Source: a virus
Virus record (IMG/VR): IMGVR_UViG_3300046462_000884
Location: 1-59,765 of that record
Length of the DNA stretch: 59,765 nt
Reading direction: 5' to 3' (one strand)
Shown here: positions 23,575-33,168 of the stretch, piece after piece
Layout of the letters: every line of letters begins with the position of its first letter
Numbering within the stretch: position 1 is the stretch's first letter
The notes under the pieces: model-generated
What the model saw: only the letters and a program-made list of their open reading frames with translations
The model's database searches: none
What the model was told of the DNA's origin: nothing
Position numbers and translations under genes: made by a program

Positions 23575-25976
23575 TAGTATGCCTCAAGCTTGTAGTCTCC
23601 GCGCTCGTTCTCGTTGACACCTTTGAGGCCATCATTGAACACCGCGTTTGCCTTCTCTTTACTTGCGCCGGCTGGTATCTCTTGAATGGTTCGACCGTTT
23701 CTAGTTACACGCCATCTAGTTGGTTGCTTGTTGTCTCCCGCAGCCCTGCGTCCAGGCCCGGATACTTCGACGGGCTTGTCGCCGAACGGGCGCGAATGAG
23801 CTGGCTCGGCAGGCGTCGTCACCGAGACGTTCCCGCCCTTATCTTGTTCGAACGAGAAAGGCTCATCGCTCTCGAACATGCGCTGCTGCACATCGAACGG
23901 AAGCTTCGTGAAGGCCTGCAGCATGCGGTCGCCAGTCATTTGTGCCGTGTGTGCCCAAGACTTCGCCGCCGCTTCGCTCCACTTCTTGCCCTGCGAGCGT
24001 AGGTTATTCACGAAGGCCGCGAACTCCTTGAAGCCGGGGGTCATCGCAGCCGTGTCGCCTTCGACTTTGGCCGCGGGTTTGTCACCCGGGATCGCAGGCA
24101 CGTTACCGTTGCTCGTGAGCGGATCGTTCGGCTCTTTGGCTGTTTGTTCCTTGAGCTCGACATCGCTCTTTTGCACGTCGGCCGGTGCGAGCACTTGATG
24201 CCCATACTCGTCGATCTGATGCAGGTTTTCGATGCCCGTCTGATGGATGCGCTCCCAAGTCGGATCGATCTTGCCGTCTTTCGTATGCACGACGGGCTCG
24301 GTCAAGATCGGAGGGGCTTGGCCGGTCCATGTGATATCGCGACCGTTCTTGTCCTTTGGCCGCGCGTCTTCGCCCTCGAAGCGCACGCCCTGATCACGCA
24401 GCCATTGCTTGCCGTTTTGTTTCAGCACTTCGTAGAGCGCGTCGTAGCCCTTGGTGCCTTGCAGCCAAGCCATGAAGTCGCCTGGCTCAAGAATGCGCGA
24501 ACGCATCAACTCCTGCTCCCACTCTTGAGGCACGCCGAAGTGATTCTTTTCGCGCACGATGTCGCGGAGCTCGTCGGCCCACTGCTTGCCGCGCAGCATG
24601 AGCGCCTGCGCCTCTTCGTAGCCGAGATACTTACCGAGAGTCTTGATGACTATCCCGCCGCCACCGACGAGCGGATTCATCTCTTGCAGCTTCTGTTGGA
24701 TCTTCTTCAGCTCACCAATACCGCGCAGCAACGTGTTAGTCTGACTAATATGTGTCTTGACAGCTTCATAGTTCTCGGACTTAGACGGCGGCACGCCGTT
24801 TTCCCAAAACATGTTTGACGGCAGGTAGTAGTCGCGACGGCGATCAGCCATCTTCTTCTGATCGTCTACCCACTTTTCATATTCCTTTGTGCTAGTCGCA
24901 TGGGTATCGTGAAATGCCTTCCACTCGTTGTCGTAGCGCGCCTGATCTCGCTGTGCTTTGATCCTGACCATCTCGCCGAGCTGCGGTCGCATCATCTTTA
25001 GGTCGGCATACGATGCATGCGGCACTTCGTTTTCCGTGAGCCAGCCTGCCGACTCGGTGATGATGTCGCGCCGCAGCTTCTCGGCCTTCGGGCTCTCGGG
25101 GTCGGCGTCGATTCGCGCCTGTTCGTTAGCAACAGCATCTTTGTGCTCGAGGCGGTCACTTGTAATCTTGCCTTGGTCGACCTCGAGTGCACCTCTGAGC
25201 GCTGCCATGCGCGAGGCTTCACTACCGCTGCCCTTGCCGCCCTTAGTCGCCGTGGCGCGGTTCTTTTCGATCTCCGACTCAGTCTTAGCTGTCTTGAGCA
25301 GGTCTTCATAGCGGTCGCGCTTGCGGCCGAAAAGTGTGTCAGCGAGCATGCCCGCGCCTTCACCGAGCGCTACGCGGTTCGCATCTTTCATGCGCAATGC
25401 CAGCGGCCGAGACTTCTCGTTCATGGCGACTCGCGAGCCGGCAGTCGACATGTTCGCGATCATGCCGGCAATGCCCTTGCCAAGCTTGTTCTCGCTCGGC
25501 GGTTCCCACGTCTTTTCGTCGAGCAAATAGTGCGAGTTCTTCGAGCCAGGCACCTTGGCGCCGCGGAGTTTGGCAGCTTGGTACCAAGCCGGCAGCCCAG
25601 TGCGCGAGGTACCCGTGAGCGGGTCAACCGCGTCGGTTTTGACGTCGTTGCCCATGCCGAAGTCATAGAGTTCGTTCGCGCCCTTTTTCCGCTGGTCTTC
25701 GCTCAGCAAGTCGTGCGTGAAATCGTGCGTGAAATCTTTCGCTGCCTCGGCGCCGGTAAGAGGCGCCTGGGCCATGCCCGTGTTCGGGTTCACAGCCTCG
25801 TCGTTGATGACCGTCTCGCCTGTTGCCTCTTCCTTCTTGGTCGCGGGAGTCGAACCGGCGGGCAACGCACCAGCAACAGCTTCAGGGATCACCGCGCGGA
25901 TGTCCTGGCCGTTAGGCACGACTGCGCCGCCGCCTTGTGCGGCCTCTGGGTCTTCTAGGTCGTAGTAAAGACTCAT
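23574..25976 (-). CDS. large internal virion-type protein (800 aa)
   Basis: A hydrophilic, Lys/Glu-rich and largely helical protein without enzyme motifs. An Ala-rich N-terminal region contains a tandem duplication DFTHDFTHDLL; a Gly-rich segment (GGGGIVIKTLGKYLG) lies mid-protein. It overlaps both neighbours by a few nucleotides. The position between the tail-nozzle group and the giant repeat protein suggests an ejection protein analogous to T7 gp15/gp16, an inference from order and size only. Confidence 0.6.
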   Translation of the reverse strand: MSLYYDLEDPEAAQGGGAVVPNGQDIRAVIPEAVAGALPAGSTPATKKEEATGETVINDEAVNPNTGMAQAPLTGAEAAKDFTHDFTHDLLSEDQRKKGANELYDFGMGNDVKTDAVDPLTGTSRTGLPAWYQAAKLRGAKVPGSKNSHYLLDEKTWEPPSENKLGKGIAGMIANMSTAGSRVAMNEKSRPLALRMKDANRVALGEGAGMLADTLFGRKRDRYEDLLKTAKTESEIEKNRATATKGGKGSGSEASRMAALRGALEVDQGKITSDRLEHKDAVANEQARIDADPESPKAEKLRRDIITESAGWLTENEVPHASYADLKMMRPQLGEMVRIKAQRDQARYDNEWKAFHDTHATSTKEYEKWVDDQKKMADRRRDYYLPSNMFWENGVPPSKSENYEAVKTHISQTNTLLRGIGELKKIQQKLQEMNPLVGGGGIVIKTLGKYLGYEEAQALMLRGKQWADELRDIVREKNHFGVPQEWEQELMRSRILEPGDFMAWLQGTKGYDALYEVLKQNGKQWLRDQGVRFEGEDARPKDKNGRDITWTGQAPPILTEPVVHTKDGKIDPTWERIHQTGIENLHQIDEYGHQVLAPADVQKSDVELKEQTAKEPNDPLTSNGNVPAIPGDKPAAKVEGDTAAMTPGFKEFAAFVNNLRSQGKKWSEAAAKSWAHTAQMTGDRMLQAFTKLPFDVQQRMFESDEPFSFEQDKGGNVSVTTPAEPAHSRPFGDKPVEVSGPGRRAAGDNKQPTRWRVTRNGRTIQEIPAGASKEKANAVFNDGLKGVNENERGDYKLEAY

Positions 25977-27067
25977 CCGAGGAACCCTGTGTCCTTTGCC
26001 TTCGACTCGAGGGTCGAGGCCTCTGTTCCGAGCTCTTTGCTCAGGTCGGTCGCCGCGCCGCTCTGCAGCGTCTGGCCGGCGGTGTTCGTGCCCATCGTAC
26101 CAGTAGCCAAGCCGGACTTGATGTCGTTGGCCGAGGTGAAGTCGCCGCGCTCGCGGCCCGTCTCGCCCAGCTGCGCGTTAGCCACACCAGTCGCCCTGGT
26201 GCGCTGCTCGGTGTTGCCAGCGTTCACGGCGCCGATCTGCTGCTGGCCCTTGAAGTTATTATATTGCTGATGCAACTGGTTGTTGAACTGGTCCATCGCG
26301 TTGGCCAGCGAGCCCTCTTGCAGGTCTTGTGCGCCCATCGCTTGCCCAGCCGCTGTGTACTGACCCAATGCCTGCATCGCCCGCGCTTGCGCGCCTGCGT
26401 TCGCCTGCATGTTCTCGAGCGAGCGCTGCTGGCCCGTGCCCTGCTGACTCATTGCGTTGCCGAGGAGCTCTGCGCCTGAGCCGTACGCGCCTCGAGCCTT
26501 GAGGCCCTGGTTCAGCGCTTCGCGGTTGCCGCGCTCGTTCTGTTCCTGCTGCCTACGCGCCATCTCGCGCATGAGACGCTCTTGCGCCGTCTCCTTCGTG
26601 TCGGTGAGCGCGCCGAGCTGCCCGAGCGCCGAGCTCTGCGCGTTCTTTGCCTCGCCCGAGCGAAACGCGTGGTTCTGCGCATCGCCGACGTAAGACATGA
26701 AATTCGGGTCTTTGAACAGGTCGGCAGGGTTCTGCCAATTGCCCATCGCGTCGACGTACTGGTTAGTCGTCGCTTGGTCTCGGCCTTCGACGCCCGAGTA
26801 AAACGGGTCGATCTTGCCCTTGACGCCGTTGACGTAGTCGGCCCAAACATCCTTGTTCTCGCCGGCTACATCGTTCGCGTTCTGGTAGTTTTCCCACGCG
26901 AGATCCGACTGCGTGCCTTGCAGCTGCCGAACGGCGTTGTCGATCTGCTTGTTGTAGGCCTTCGCGCCGGGGTTGAAAATGAGGTTGCCGCCCCAGTCGA
27001 TACTCTTATAGATATCTGAGGCTTGGTCCTCCTTCGGCTGAACGATTTGCTGTCGCTGAACTGTCAT
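25973..27067 (-). CDS. internal virion-type protein (364 aa)
   Basis: A Gln/Asn/Ala-rich helical protein (ARRQQEQNERGNREALNQGL, GSGAELLGNAMSQQGTGQQR). This composition is typical of podovirus internal head proteins that are released into the host. It starts MTVQRQQIVQPKEDQAS, overlapping the small gene upstream by 4 nt. No catalytic signature. Confidence 0.6.
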   Translation of the reverse strand: MTVQRQQIVQPKEDQASDIYKSIDWGGNLIFNPGAKAYNKQIDNAVRQLQGTQSDLAWENYQNANDVAGENKDVWADYVNGVKGKIDPFYSGVEGRDQATTNQYVDAMGNWQNPADLFKDPNFMSYVGDAQNHAFRSGEAKNAQSSALGQLGALTDTKETAQERLMREMARRQQEQNERGNREALNQGLKARGAYGSGAELLGNAMSQQGTGQQRSLENMQANAGAQARAMQALGQYTAAGQAMGAQDLQEGSLANAMDQFNNQLHQQYNNFKGQQQIGAVNAGNTEQRTRATGVANAQLGETGRERGDFTSANDIKSGLATGTMGTNTAGQTLQSGAATDLSKELGTEASTLESKAKDTGFLG

Positions 27068-27417
27068 CCTATGACCTTATAAACCAGTGAGTATCTTACG
27101 CCTTCGACGAGGCCTGCTTGGTCAATTACAATGACCTGATTGTTCGACTGCCACTTCCACGTCGTCGCGCCGAAGTGTACCGGCGTTTCCGGTTCATTGA
27201 TGACTACCGCCCGCCCTAGCTCGATGATCTTGGGCTGCTCGATGCGCAGCTTCGCATTGCGCAGCGGCACGAAGAACTTGTATGGCGGCTTCCATACAAC
27301 CGTGTCCTCATAGATGATCAAGTCTACCACACTTAGGAGACACGACTGCACGCCCGTGAGAAATCTGTTGAGAGCCGGGTCCGCAATGCCAACGGGGATG
27401 TTGGGAGTGTTCCTCAT
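27064..27417 (-). CDS. tail-associated hypothetical protein (117 aa)
   Basis: I chose ATG 27417 (MRNTPNIPVGIADPALNRFL) because it makes an ATGA overlap with the tail-nozzle stop. It is beta-rich with an aromatic core (YKFFVPLRNAKLRIEQPKI, ATTWKWQSNNQVIVIDQ). Its place between nozzle and internal proteins suggests a small tail component. Confidence 0.6.
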   Translation of the reverse strand: MRNTPNIPVGIADPALNRFLTGVQSCLLSVVDLIIYEDTVVWKPPYKFFVPLRNAKLRIEQPKIIELGRAVVINEPETPVHFGATTWKWQSNNQVIVIDQAGLVEGVRYSLVYKVIG

Positions 27418-30170
27418 GCGCGTTTCAACGTGTCCGAAGCGATGCGATATCGGGCCGTGAAGCCGTAGAGCTGGAACTGCGTGTATGTGCTCGTTGTGAA
27501 GCCCATATTCTCGAGAGACGGCTTGAGCGAGTATTGCCGCGGCACCCAGAAGTGCGTCGCCGGGAAGAGCAGCATGTAGTTTGTCTCTGGATAATAGACA
27601 AACCGAAACTCGCCGTTCCAGAGCGTGAAGATGCCGCCATTCAGCGTCATGAAGAACGATATGTCCATCCATTGTTTCAAGTCGCCCATGTCCTCGGAGA
27701 CGAGCGGGTTGAACTTGATGGTGCTTTGCATCGTGACTGGGTTGTTGTTGTAGTTCGCGTCAGCTTCTGTGTAGAAGTCATTCTTGACGTTGATCGTCCA
27801 GGTCGTCGTACCCTTCACATAGGCGAGGCGATGATTACGTTCGTAATACGCGATGCCTTTGTACAGATTCGTCTGCCGAGTGAAAGACTTCGTGTCTTCG
27901 TTGAAGAGGTACGAGTCGATCAGGCTCACTGTGCCGAAGCCCGCATTCGTGAGCGACCACCACACCTCGTTGAAGTGCTGGTCGGCGGTCATCGTCGGCC
28001 CGAAGACGTAAGGCAGCTGGTTGCGCACGCCAGAACCGGTCTGAATGGCGCGCATCTGCGAGATCTGGTCGCGCAGCACCGTGCTCAGGGCGTCTTCGCT
28101 GATGAGCTGCGCGCCCGTGTCGGTGATGATGGCGAGGCCGTCTTGAAGCATCGCGTAGATCTTGTTGTTGAGCGAGCACACAAGGTCTGGGTGGATGAGC
28201 TGCGCAGTCGGCTCAATCTGGTCGATGGTCCATGTCGTGCCGTCACCCGTGAGCCGCCAGAGCCCATCGGTGCAAAAGAAGAAAATGGCCGAGACGGTCG
28301 ACCACATCTTCAGGATCACGCCTGCGCCGATGACTTGGAAGTTGCCGAGCGGCACGTGTTCGGGCTCAGACGTCTTCGAGAGATAGACGAGGTTGCGCCG
28401 GAGCTCGTAGGTGCCTTCGACCCAGTCACTACCGCCGATCGGCAAACCCTGCGGCGCGTAGTTCTGGTGGTTCGTCATCTGCAGCTGCAGCCGCGTCACA
28501 CGCTTGTGCGCAGGAGTCGTGTAAACGATCTCGAATGCGTAGCCCTCTTGAGCTGGGTACGAATTGATTACATGCCCAAAGAGCGTGCGGAAGCGAAGAC
28601 CGGCGGGCCACTTCGAGAGCGGAAATCCACCGCCAACGGGGTTCCATGCCGTTGCCGACCCAACGGGGTCGGTCGGGTCTAGGTGCGTGAGCAGAGACGT
28701 TGTGCCGTCGGCATAATACAGCTGTATGTCGATGCAGTCGGCGACAATCATGTCGTGAGCAGACGAAGCACCGGTCGGATTCACGCTGACCGTGAAAGTC
28801 TGCGCGCCCGTGTTGATGCTCGTGATGCGTACGAGTGAGCCGACTGGCCAGATAGGGTCTGCACACGTGATGACCTGGCCGACTGCCAGCCCGACCATGT
28901 CGCTCGGGTCGAACGTGATCGAAATCGTGTTCGTGCCGGCGTTCACGAGAGCGTTGGTCAGCACGCGATGGCCGATGCCATAACGCACCTCGCGGTCGGT
29001 CAGCAGGTCACCGAACGCTCCGAGCATGGCAAAGCTCTTGCCCGGCAGATGCGCGCGATTTGCATAAAAGACCGTGTCTTTGAACACGCAAATGTCGGCC
29101 GAAGTCGGCGGACAGAAGTTTGCGTTTTGCTCGCCCTGCTGGCCCGAATTTGTGTAGCAGGGATCGCCGCCGTTGCGACCGTCTTCGGTGATGGCGTCGG
29201 TCCAAGGGAACGAAAACGGAAACGATGAGGCGGTCGGCTTCGGGATAGCCAGCTTGGCTACCAGCCGATAGTCGTCGGTCAGATAGGTTGGGTCGCGCAC
29301 CTCGTCTTGCGGGCAGCGGTAGACCTCGAAGAAATACTTGTACGCGCCCCCAGAAGCTAGCGGTAGCGCATCGAGATTACTCAGCGCTGGCGAGACGATT
29401 ACGCAGGCGTTGTCGCCATAGGTCTCCTGCTTGATCGAGAAGACCTGCGACGGTGGCCCTATGACATTGTAAGCCTTGGGCGAGGGCGAGAAGAGCCCTG
29501 ACGGGTCGTCTCCCAGCGTGGGAGCCTCCATCACAAGCACGGCGCGGTAGCTGACCGTGTTGCCTGGAACAAACCAGTTGTTCTGCTCGAGCGTACCCGC
29601 TGTGCTCGCAGGCACCTGCGTCAGCGAGAGCTGCAGCATCGGCGGGTAGAGCCCCGCATAGCGCTCGAAGTTTGCGATGACTCCCCACTTCTCGGTCACT
29701 AGCGTGCGAAAAGTGTTATAGGCGTCGTGCGTCATGCCAGGGATGAACCCGGGATCTCGGTAGATTGCGCCAAGCGACCCGCCCGTTACATAGTCCCAAG
29801 CGACCTCGAGCTGCGTCGTGGCAGTCGATGCTGTCGGCGTCGAGTTCTTGTTGTCGAACACGAACGTGTTGATCATGCCCAGCTGCGTCTCTGGGTCAGT
29901 CGACACCCAGATAGGCGCTTGTGCCGCTTGCGCTTGAACTACAGCAAACCGGCCTCCAAAGAGCTGATCATTGAACGCCTTGATTGGCTTATATGTGCTG
30001 AGCGTGTCGAAAGATAGAAGCTGTCTATCTTCCGTCATGCTCTCGAGCATGCCAGGCCGTCTCGCCAGCACATTCTTCGCCTCGGCACACGAGCCAGCCG
30101 GCAGCGCATATGGGTCGGGGTTAGTTGCGAGCCCCGAGACCTTGACCTGCGTGGTCTTGAGCTTGGCCAC
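27414..30170 (-). CDS. tail nozzle/stabilisation protein (T7 gp12- or P22 gp10-like)
   Basis: A 918-aa protein whose N-terminus carries the pattern of tail-tube B or packaged-DNA stabilisation proteins: ATNPDPYALPAGSCAEAKNV, then RRPGM. The rest is beta-rich without enzyme motifs, as expected for the large hexameric nozzle that plugs the tail. It lies directly downstream of the tail adaptor gene, the usual order in podoviruses. The exact family cannot be fixed by eye, but N-terminal motif, size and order agree. Confidence 0.75.
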   Translation of the reverse strand: MAKLKTTQVKVSGLATNPDPYALPAGSCAEAKNVLARRPGMLESMTEDRQLLSFDTLSTYKPIKAFNDQLFGGRFAVVQAQAAQAPIWVSTDPETQLGMINTFVFDNKNSTPTASTATTQLEVAWDYVTGGSLGAIYRDPGFIPGMTHDAYNTFRTLVTEKWGVIANFERYAGLYPPMLQLSLTQVPASTAGTLEQNNWFVPGNTVSYRAVLVMEAPTLGDDPSGLFSPSPKAYNVIGPPSQVFSIKQETYGDNACVIVSPALSNLDALPLASGGAYKYFFEVYRCPQDEVRDPTYLTDDYRLVAKLAIPKPTASSFPFSFPWTDAITEDGRNGGDPCYTNSGQQGEQNANFCPPTSADICVFKDTVFYANRAHLPGKSFAMLGAFGDLLTDREVRYGIGHRVLTNALVNAGTNTISITFDPSDMVGLAVGQVITCADPIWPVGSLVRITSINTGAQTFTVSVNPTGASSAHDMIVADCIDIQLYYADGTTSLLTHLDPTDPVGSATAWNPVGGGFPLSKWPAGLRFRTLFGHVINSYPAQEGYAFEIVYTTPAHKRVTRLQLQMTNHQNYAPQGLPIGGSDWVEGTYELRRNLVYLSKTSEPEHVPLGNFQVIGAGVILKMWSTVSAIFFFCTDGLWRLTGDGTTWTIDQIEPTAQLIHPDLVCSLNNKIYAMLQDGLAIITDTGAQLISEDALSTVLRDQISQMRAIQTGSGVRNQLPYVFGPTMTADQHFNEVWWSLTNAGFGTVSLIDSYLFNEDTKSFTRQTNLYKGIAYYERNHRLAYVKGTTTWTINVKNDFYTEADANYNNNPVTMQSTIKFNPLVSEDMGDLKQWMDISFFMTLNGGIFTLWNGEFRFVYYPETNYMLLFPATHFWVPRQYSLKPSLENMGFTTSTYTQFQLYGFTARYRIASDTLKRA

Positions 30171-30173
30171 GGC

Positions 30174-31199
30174 TTACCACCGCCCCCAGCCCCACGCCTG
30201 TCGCCTGCGCAAGTAGCTGTTGCGAGTTTTGAATGTGTACGGCTGCGCCTTGATGCGCGGCGTCATGACGTCGATGGCGCGGCTGATCGCGGCTTCAGCC
30301 TTCTTCGCGCAGCCAGCAGCCTTCTCTAGGTCGCCGCGCTCGGTGAGGATCACGGCGGAGACCCATGCGACAAGCGCCGAGTGCAGCTCCTGCGGCAGCG
30401 GGATCGTAACGGCCGTGTCGGCCAAGATGACGTAGGCAGCGCGCACGCTGTCCTCATCTTGCGTCGTCATGACCGTGCCCGCGGCGTCGTATTGGCCGGG
30501 GAAGTCGACGCGGAAGAACAAAGTGTCAGGAGCGAAGAAAGTGTAACAGAAAATGTTAGGTATCGAGACTTCGGCGCAGCCCGTCGACTGCACAATGTCG
30601 AAGGCATGGCCAACGGCATTGGTGAAGTCGAAGTCGAGGTTGTTCATCACGACTTGGAACAGCTGGCCGCCCATGCCGTCATCAGTCAGCTCACAATGCT
30701 TGATGATGCCTACGTTCGTAGTAGTTCCCGACTCATCGCTGGTCTCTTGCGGCAGCACCAGGTCGCTGGGCCGCAAGTAGCCGCGTATGCGCAGCCAGCG
30801 GTCAGCCTGGGGAGTCGGGAACAGAACGATGGTATCGCCGCGGATCTCGAAGTGATTCGGCTCGTAGAGGCTCGGAGTCGAATACATCGTCGTCTGCGAA
30901 GTGGTAGCAATCTGGAGCTGCCGCCAAAGGCCGGAGCCGTCTGCCTTCTCGATCTCCACGAGCTCGAGCCCTTGCACGCTCGAGCGGTAAGGAATGCGAT
31001 ATTGCGCGCGCCCCGCCGTCGTATAGATCTTGTACTCTTTGAGCCAGTAGCCTTGGCGAATGTTCGCGATGACCTGAGTGAAACGCTCACGAAGCGCAAG
31101 CGTTCCCTCAGCGAGGATCTCATCATCGCTCCAGTCCTGATCGTTGTCGGGCAGCTGACACATCTGCCTAACGCGATGGATGAAATCCTCTGTGAACAT
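30174..31199 (-). CDS. head-tail adaptor protein (T7 gp11/P22 gp4-like)
   Basis: The protein begins MFTEDFIHRVRQMCQLPDND, followed by YRIPYR and a long helical C-terminus (LHSALVAWVSAVILTERGD...AAGCAKKAEAAISRAID) that matches the helical adaptors sitting under the portal ring. The 341-aa length is longer than T7 gp11 but common in environmental podoviruses. It follows the capsid group and precedes the nozzle gene by 3 bp. Confidence 0.72.
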   Translation of the reverse strand: MFTEDFIHRVRQMCQLPDNDQDWSDDEILAEGTLALRERFTQVIANIRQGYWLKEYKIYTTAGRAQYRIPYRSSVQGLELVEIEKADGSGLWRQLQIATTSQTTMYSTPSLYEPNHFEIRGDTIVLFPTPQADRWLRIRGYLRPSDLVLPQETSDESGTTTNVGIIKHCELTDDGMGGQLFQVVMNNLDFDFTNAVGHAFDIVQSTGCAEVSIPNIFCYTFFAPDTLFFRVDFPGQYDAAGTVMTTQDEDSVRAAYVILADTAVTIPLPQELHSALVAWVSAVILTERGDLEKAAGCAKKAEAAISRAIDVMTPRIKAQPYTFKTRNSYLRRRQAWGWGRW

Positions 31200-31205
31200 A
31201 GACTA

Positions 31206-31604
31206 TTACTGACCGTAATTGAGCAAATCGTCGTCCATAGCGTTAGCGCCACCAGGCCCCATCTGAGGCATTGGTGATGCGCCTGCACCCATCGGGCTCG
31301 GTCCGCCTGGCATGGGCTCGGGGTAAGCATCGTTGGCGCCATACATCGGCATATTCGGGCCGGGTACTGGCGGCCCGCCAGGCGCAGGTTTCGCTGCAGG
31401 TTTCGCTGCAGGCTGGTTCTTCATGGCGTCTTGAATGCCACCAAGGCCTTTGCTCAACGCGCCCATGGGGCCTTCGCCGGGTTCGGCGTTAGGCGCCTCG
31501 CCCAAAGCAGCTCGCGCCGCGTTCGTGCGCTGAGCCTCTTGCTGTTTCTTCTTCGCACCAAGCACGCCTGCGGCTGCTTGGACTGCTGCCATGATCGGGA
31601 ACAT
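31206..31604 (-). CDS. small Pro/Gly-rich virion protein (132 aa)
   Basis: It starts MFPIMAAVQAAAGVLGAKKK with GGAG 11 nt upstream. The N-terminal helix is hydrophobic and Ala-rich, the remainder is Pro/Gly/Met-rich and probably unstructured, with a PAAKPAAKPAP repeat. It lies between the capsid terminator and the tail adaptor, where head-completion or decoration proteins are often found. Function unknown. Confidence 0.55.
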   Translation of the reverse strand: MFPIMAAVQAAAGVLGAKKKQQEAQRTNAARAALGEAPNAEPGEGPMGALSKGLGGIQDAMKNQPAAKPAAKPAPGGPPVPGPNMPMYGANDAYPEPMPGGPSPMGAGASPMPQMGPGGANAMDDDLLNYGQ

Positions 31605-31631
31605 AGTTAGATCTTTCTCCTCATAAACAAC

Positions 31632-31672
31632 AGCCTCAGGCCCCTCGTTTCAAGCGAGATAGACCTGAGGCT
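31632..31672 (-). terminator. terminator-like stem-loop after the capsid gene
   Basis: AGCCTCAGG (31632-31640) and CCTGAGGCT (31664-31672) form a 9-bp stem with an inner CTCG/CGAG stem. Read on the minus strand it stands 22 bp after the capsid stop and is followed by GTTGTTTATG, a weak U-tract. It could partly stop transcription so that capsid is made in excess over the tail genes. Confidence 0.55.
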
Positions 31673-31693
31673 AAGGGGGTTCTTATTGACCCG

Positions 31694-33001
31694 TTAGGTC
31701 AGCGACGGGATGCTGTCGTTCGGGTTGTCGATGGCCGAGAAGATCACGCTGTGGAACGGCATTTCGCTCACAATCGCCTGATCCATGTACATGCGCAGCT
31801 GAGCACCAGCGGCGTTGTCGAGCTGCTGATAGAAGAACTCGTCTGGGTTGCCGGGCAGGGTCGCGGTTACGTCACTCGAACCCACGCGCTTCCACTCGTC
31901 AGTCGGGATGGCGAACGCCAACGACTGCTTCATGTAGCGATACGGCTTGATCTTGATTACGCCGCAATTCGTGATGAATTCGATCTCGCGGAAACCGGGC
32001 TTTGCCTTCCCGCCCATGTCCGAGCCGAGGTAGCGACGCATCGCCACTTCGTCGGTCAGGAGAGTCGACCAAGAGCGGTTATTCACGTAGCAAGTGCACC
32101 CGCCGTCGAGCCCGCTGTCTGCCGCGAGGGTGATGCCCTCGATCAGCTTGTCGAAGCTCAGCGGTCCGTTGACAGGGTAGGTCTGGGCCTTCCACTGGGG
32201 ATACTGCGAGCCGTTGATGCCGAACATGATGCCGGTGTTCTCACAGATCGGCTCAGCGCCAATCATGCTGTTACCCACAGACGAATACACGTGAACGGTG
32301 GCACCAGTGGCCATCGCAGCGTTGTTTACTTCGGCCTGGAGGCCTTGCACCGTGATCCTGCACTTCGAGATATCGACTGCAATCACTTTGCAGGGAGTCG
32401 TCACGGTGAACGGGACGAACCCGCCGACTGCTACGAACTCGAGCAAGATGTTCTGCGCATCCTGCCAGAAACCGGGGATAAAGCTGGCGCGAGTGATCGT
32501 GAAGACGCGGATACCGTCTGCCGCAGCAGCAGAACCGACAGCCTGCACGACGCCGATATTAGAGAGCGGGGCCGCGGCGCTATTCGCACCGGGACCATAC
32601 CAAAGAGCCATCTCGCGATGGAGCTCCATACCTTGCGTCAGATTCAGAATCTTGATCGCAACGCCTTGGTCGTACGCTTTCGCGCTCTCGCCCTTGGCCG
32701 CGCTGAGACGGCTCATTTCGCCGTAAGAGAGCGATGCCTTCATCGCGATCTCTGCGCCCTGCAGCTGGGCGTCTTCGTAGATGCCGTCTACCGGTGTAGA
32801 CAGAGTGAACGCATCATGAGAGACTGAATACTTAGCGCCCTGCTCGAGACCGAGGCGGACGGGGAAGTAGTAATCTCGACCAGTTCGTTCCTTAGGTGGA
32901 ACAAACTCAATATCTTTTGCAAAGGAGCCCTCAGGAGCAACGGGATTCGACATCCCGCCGTAAACTTCCTTTAGAAGGGCACCCGTCGAAGCGGATGGCA
33001 T
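31694..33001 (-). CDS. major capsid protein
   Basis: A 435-aa protein in the canonical place: after portal and scaffold, before the tail genes, and with its own flanking non-coding DNA. The sequence looks like the HK97-fold capsid proteins of podoviruses (Ala/Gly-rich, LNLTQGMELHREMALWYG spine-helix region, TDEVAMRRYLGSDM near the A-domain). No Shine-Dalgarno is obvious before ATG 33001. Identity rests on order, size and general sequence character. Confidence 0.75.
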   Translation of the reverse strand: MPSASTGALLKEVYGGMSNPVAPEGSFAKDIEFVPPKERTGRDYYFPVRLGLEQGAKYSVSHDAFTLSTPVDGIYEDAQLQGAEIAMKASLSYGEMSRLSAAKGESAKAYDQGVAIKILNLTQGMELHREMALWYGPGANSAAAPLSNIGVVQAVGSAAAADGIRVFTITRASFIPGFWQDAQNILLEFVAVGGFVPFTVTTPCKVIAVDISKCRITVQGLQAEVNNAAMATGATVHVYSSVGNSMIGAEPICENTGIMFGINGSQYPQWKAQTYPVNGPLSFDKLIEGITLAADSGLDGGCTCYVNNRSWSTLLTDEVAMRRYLGSDMGGKAKPGFREIEFITNCGVIKIKPYRYMKQSLAFAIPTDEWKRVGSSDVTATLPGNPDEFFYQQLDNAAGAQLRMYMDQAIVSEMPFHSVIFSAIDNPNDSIPSLT

Positions 33002-33168
33002 ATGTTAGAAAACCTCAAACTATGAGTGACTGTGGAAACAATGGTTTCGCACTTCACCGAGTCTGAGGTTGTCCACTTATGTGTTAGAGCCTTGTCCTCT
33101 CGGGGGCTCAGGTAGCAGCGGGCCTCTTGCGAACTGGTTAGTTAGTGCTTACTGAATTATAACATGCG
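33002..33168 (-). promoter_or_regulatory. capsid leader with candidate -10 element
   Basis: 167 bp between the scaffold and capsid genes. On the minus strand it begins CATGTTATAATTC (complement of 33154-33166), with a perfect TATAAT. The same CRTGTTATAAT string precedes the gene at 39583-41391. No convincing -35 box is present at the normal distance. GAGCC (33086-33090) and GGCTC, 12 bp apart, could form a small leader hairpin. Promoter status is tentative. Confidence 0.4.

Noticed and set aside
27534-28682. 382-aa plus-strand frame opposite the tail-nozzle gene
   Set aside because: It is antisense to a well-supported structural gene, is rich in Arg/His/Val with no motif, and has the look of a high-GC shadow frame. 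The same holds for 31751-32827, 34513-35496, 25017-25958 and 39573-40595.
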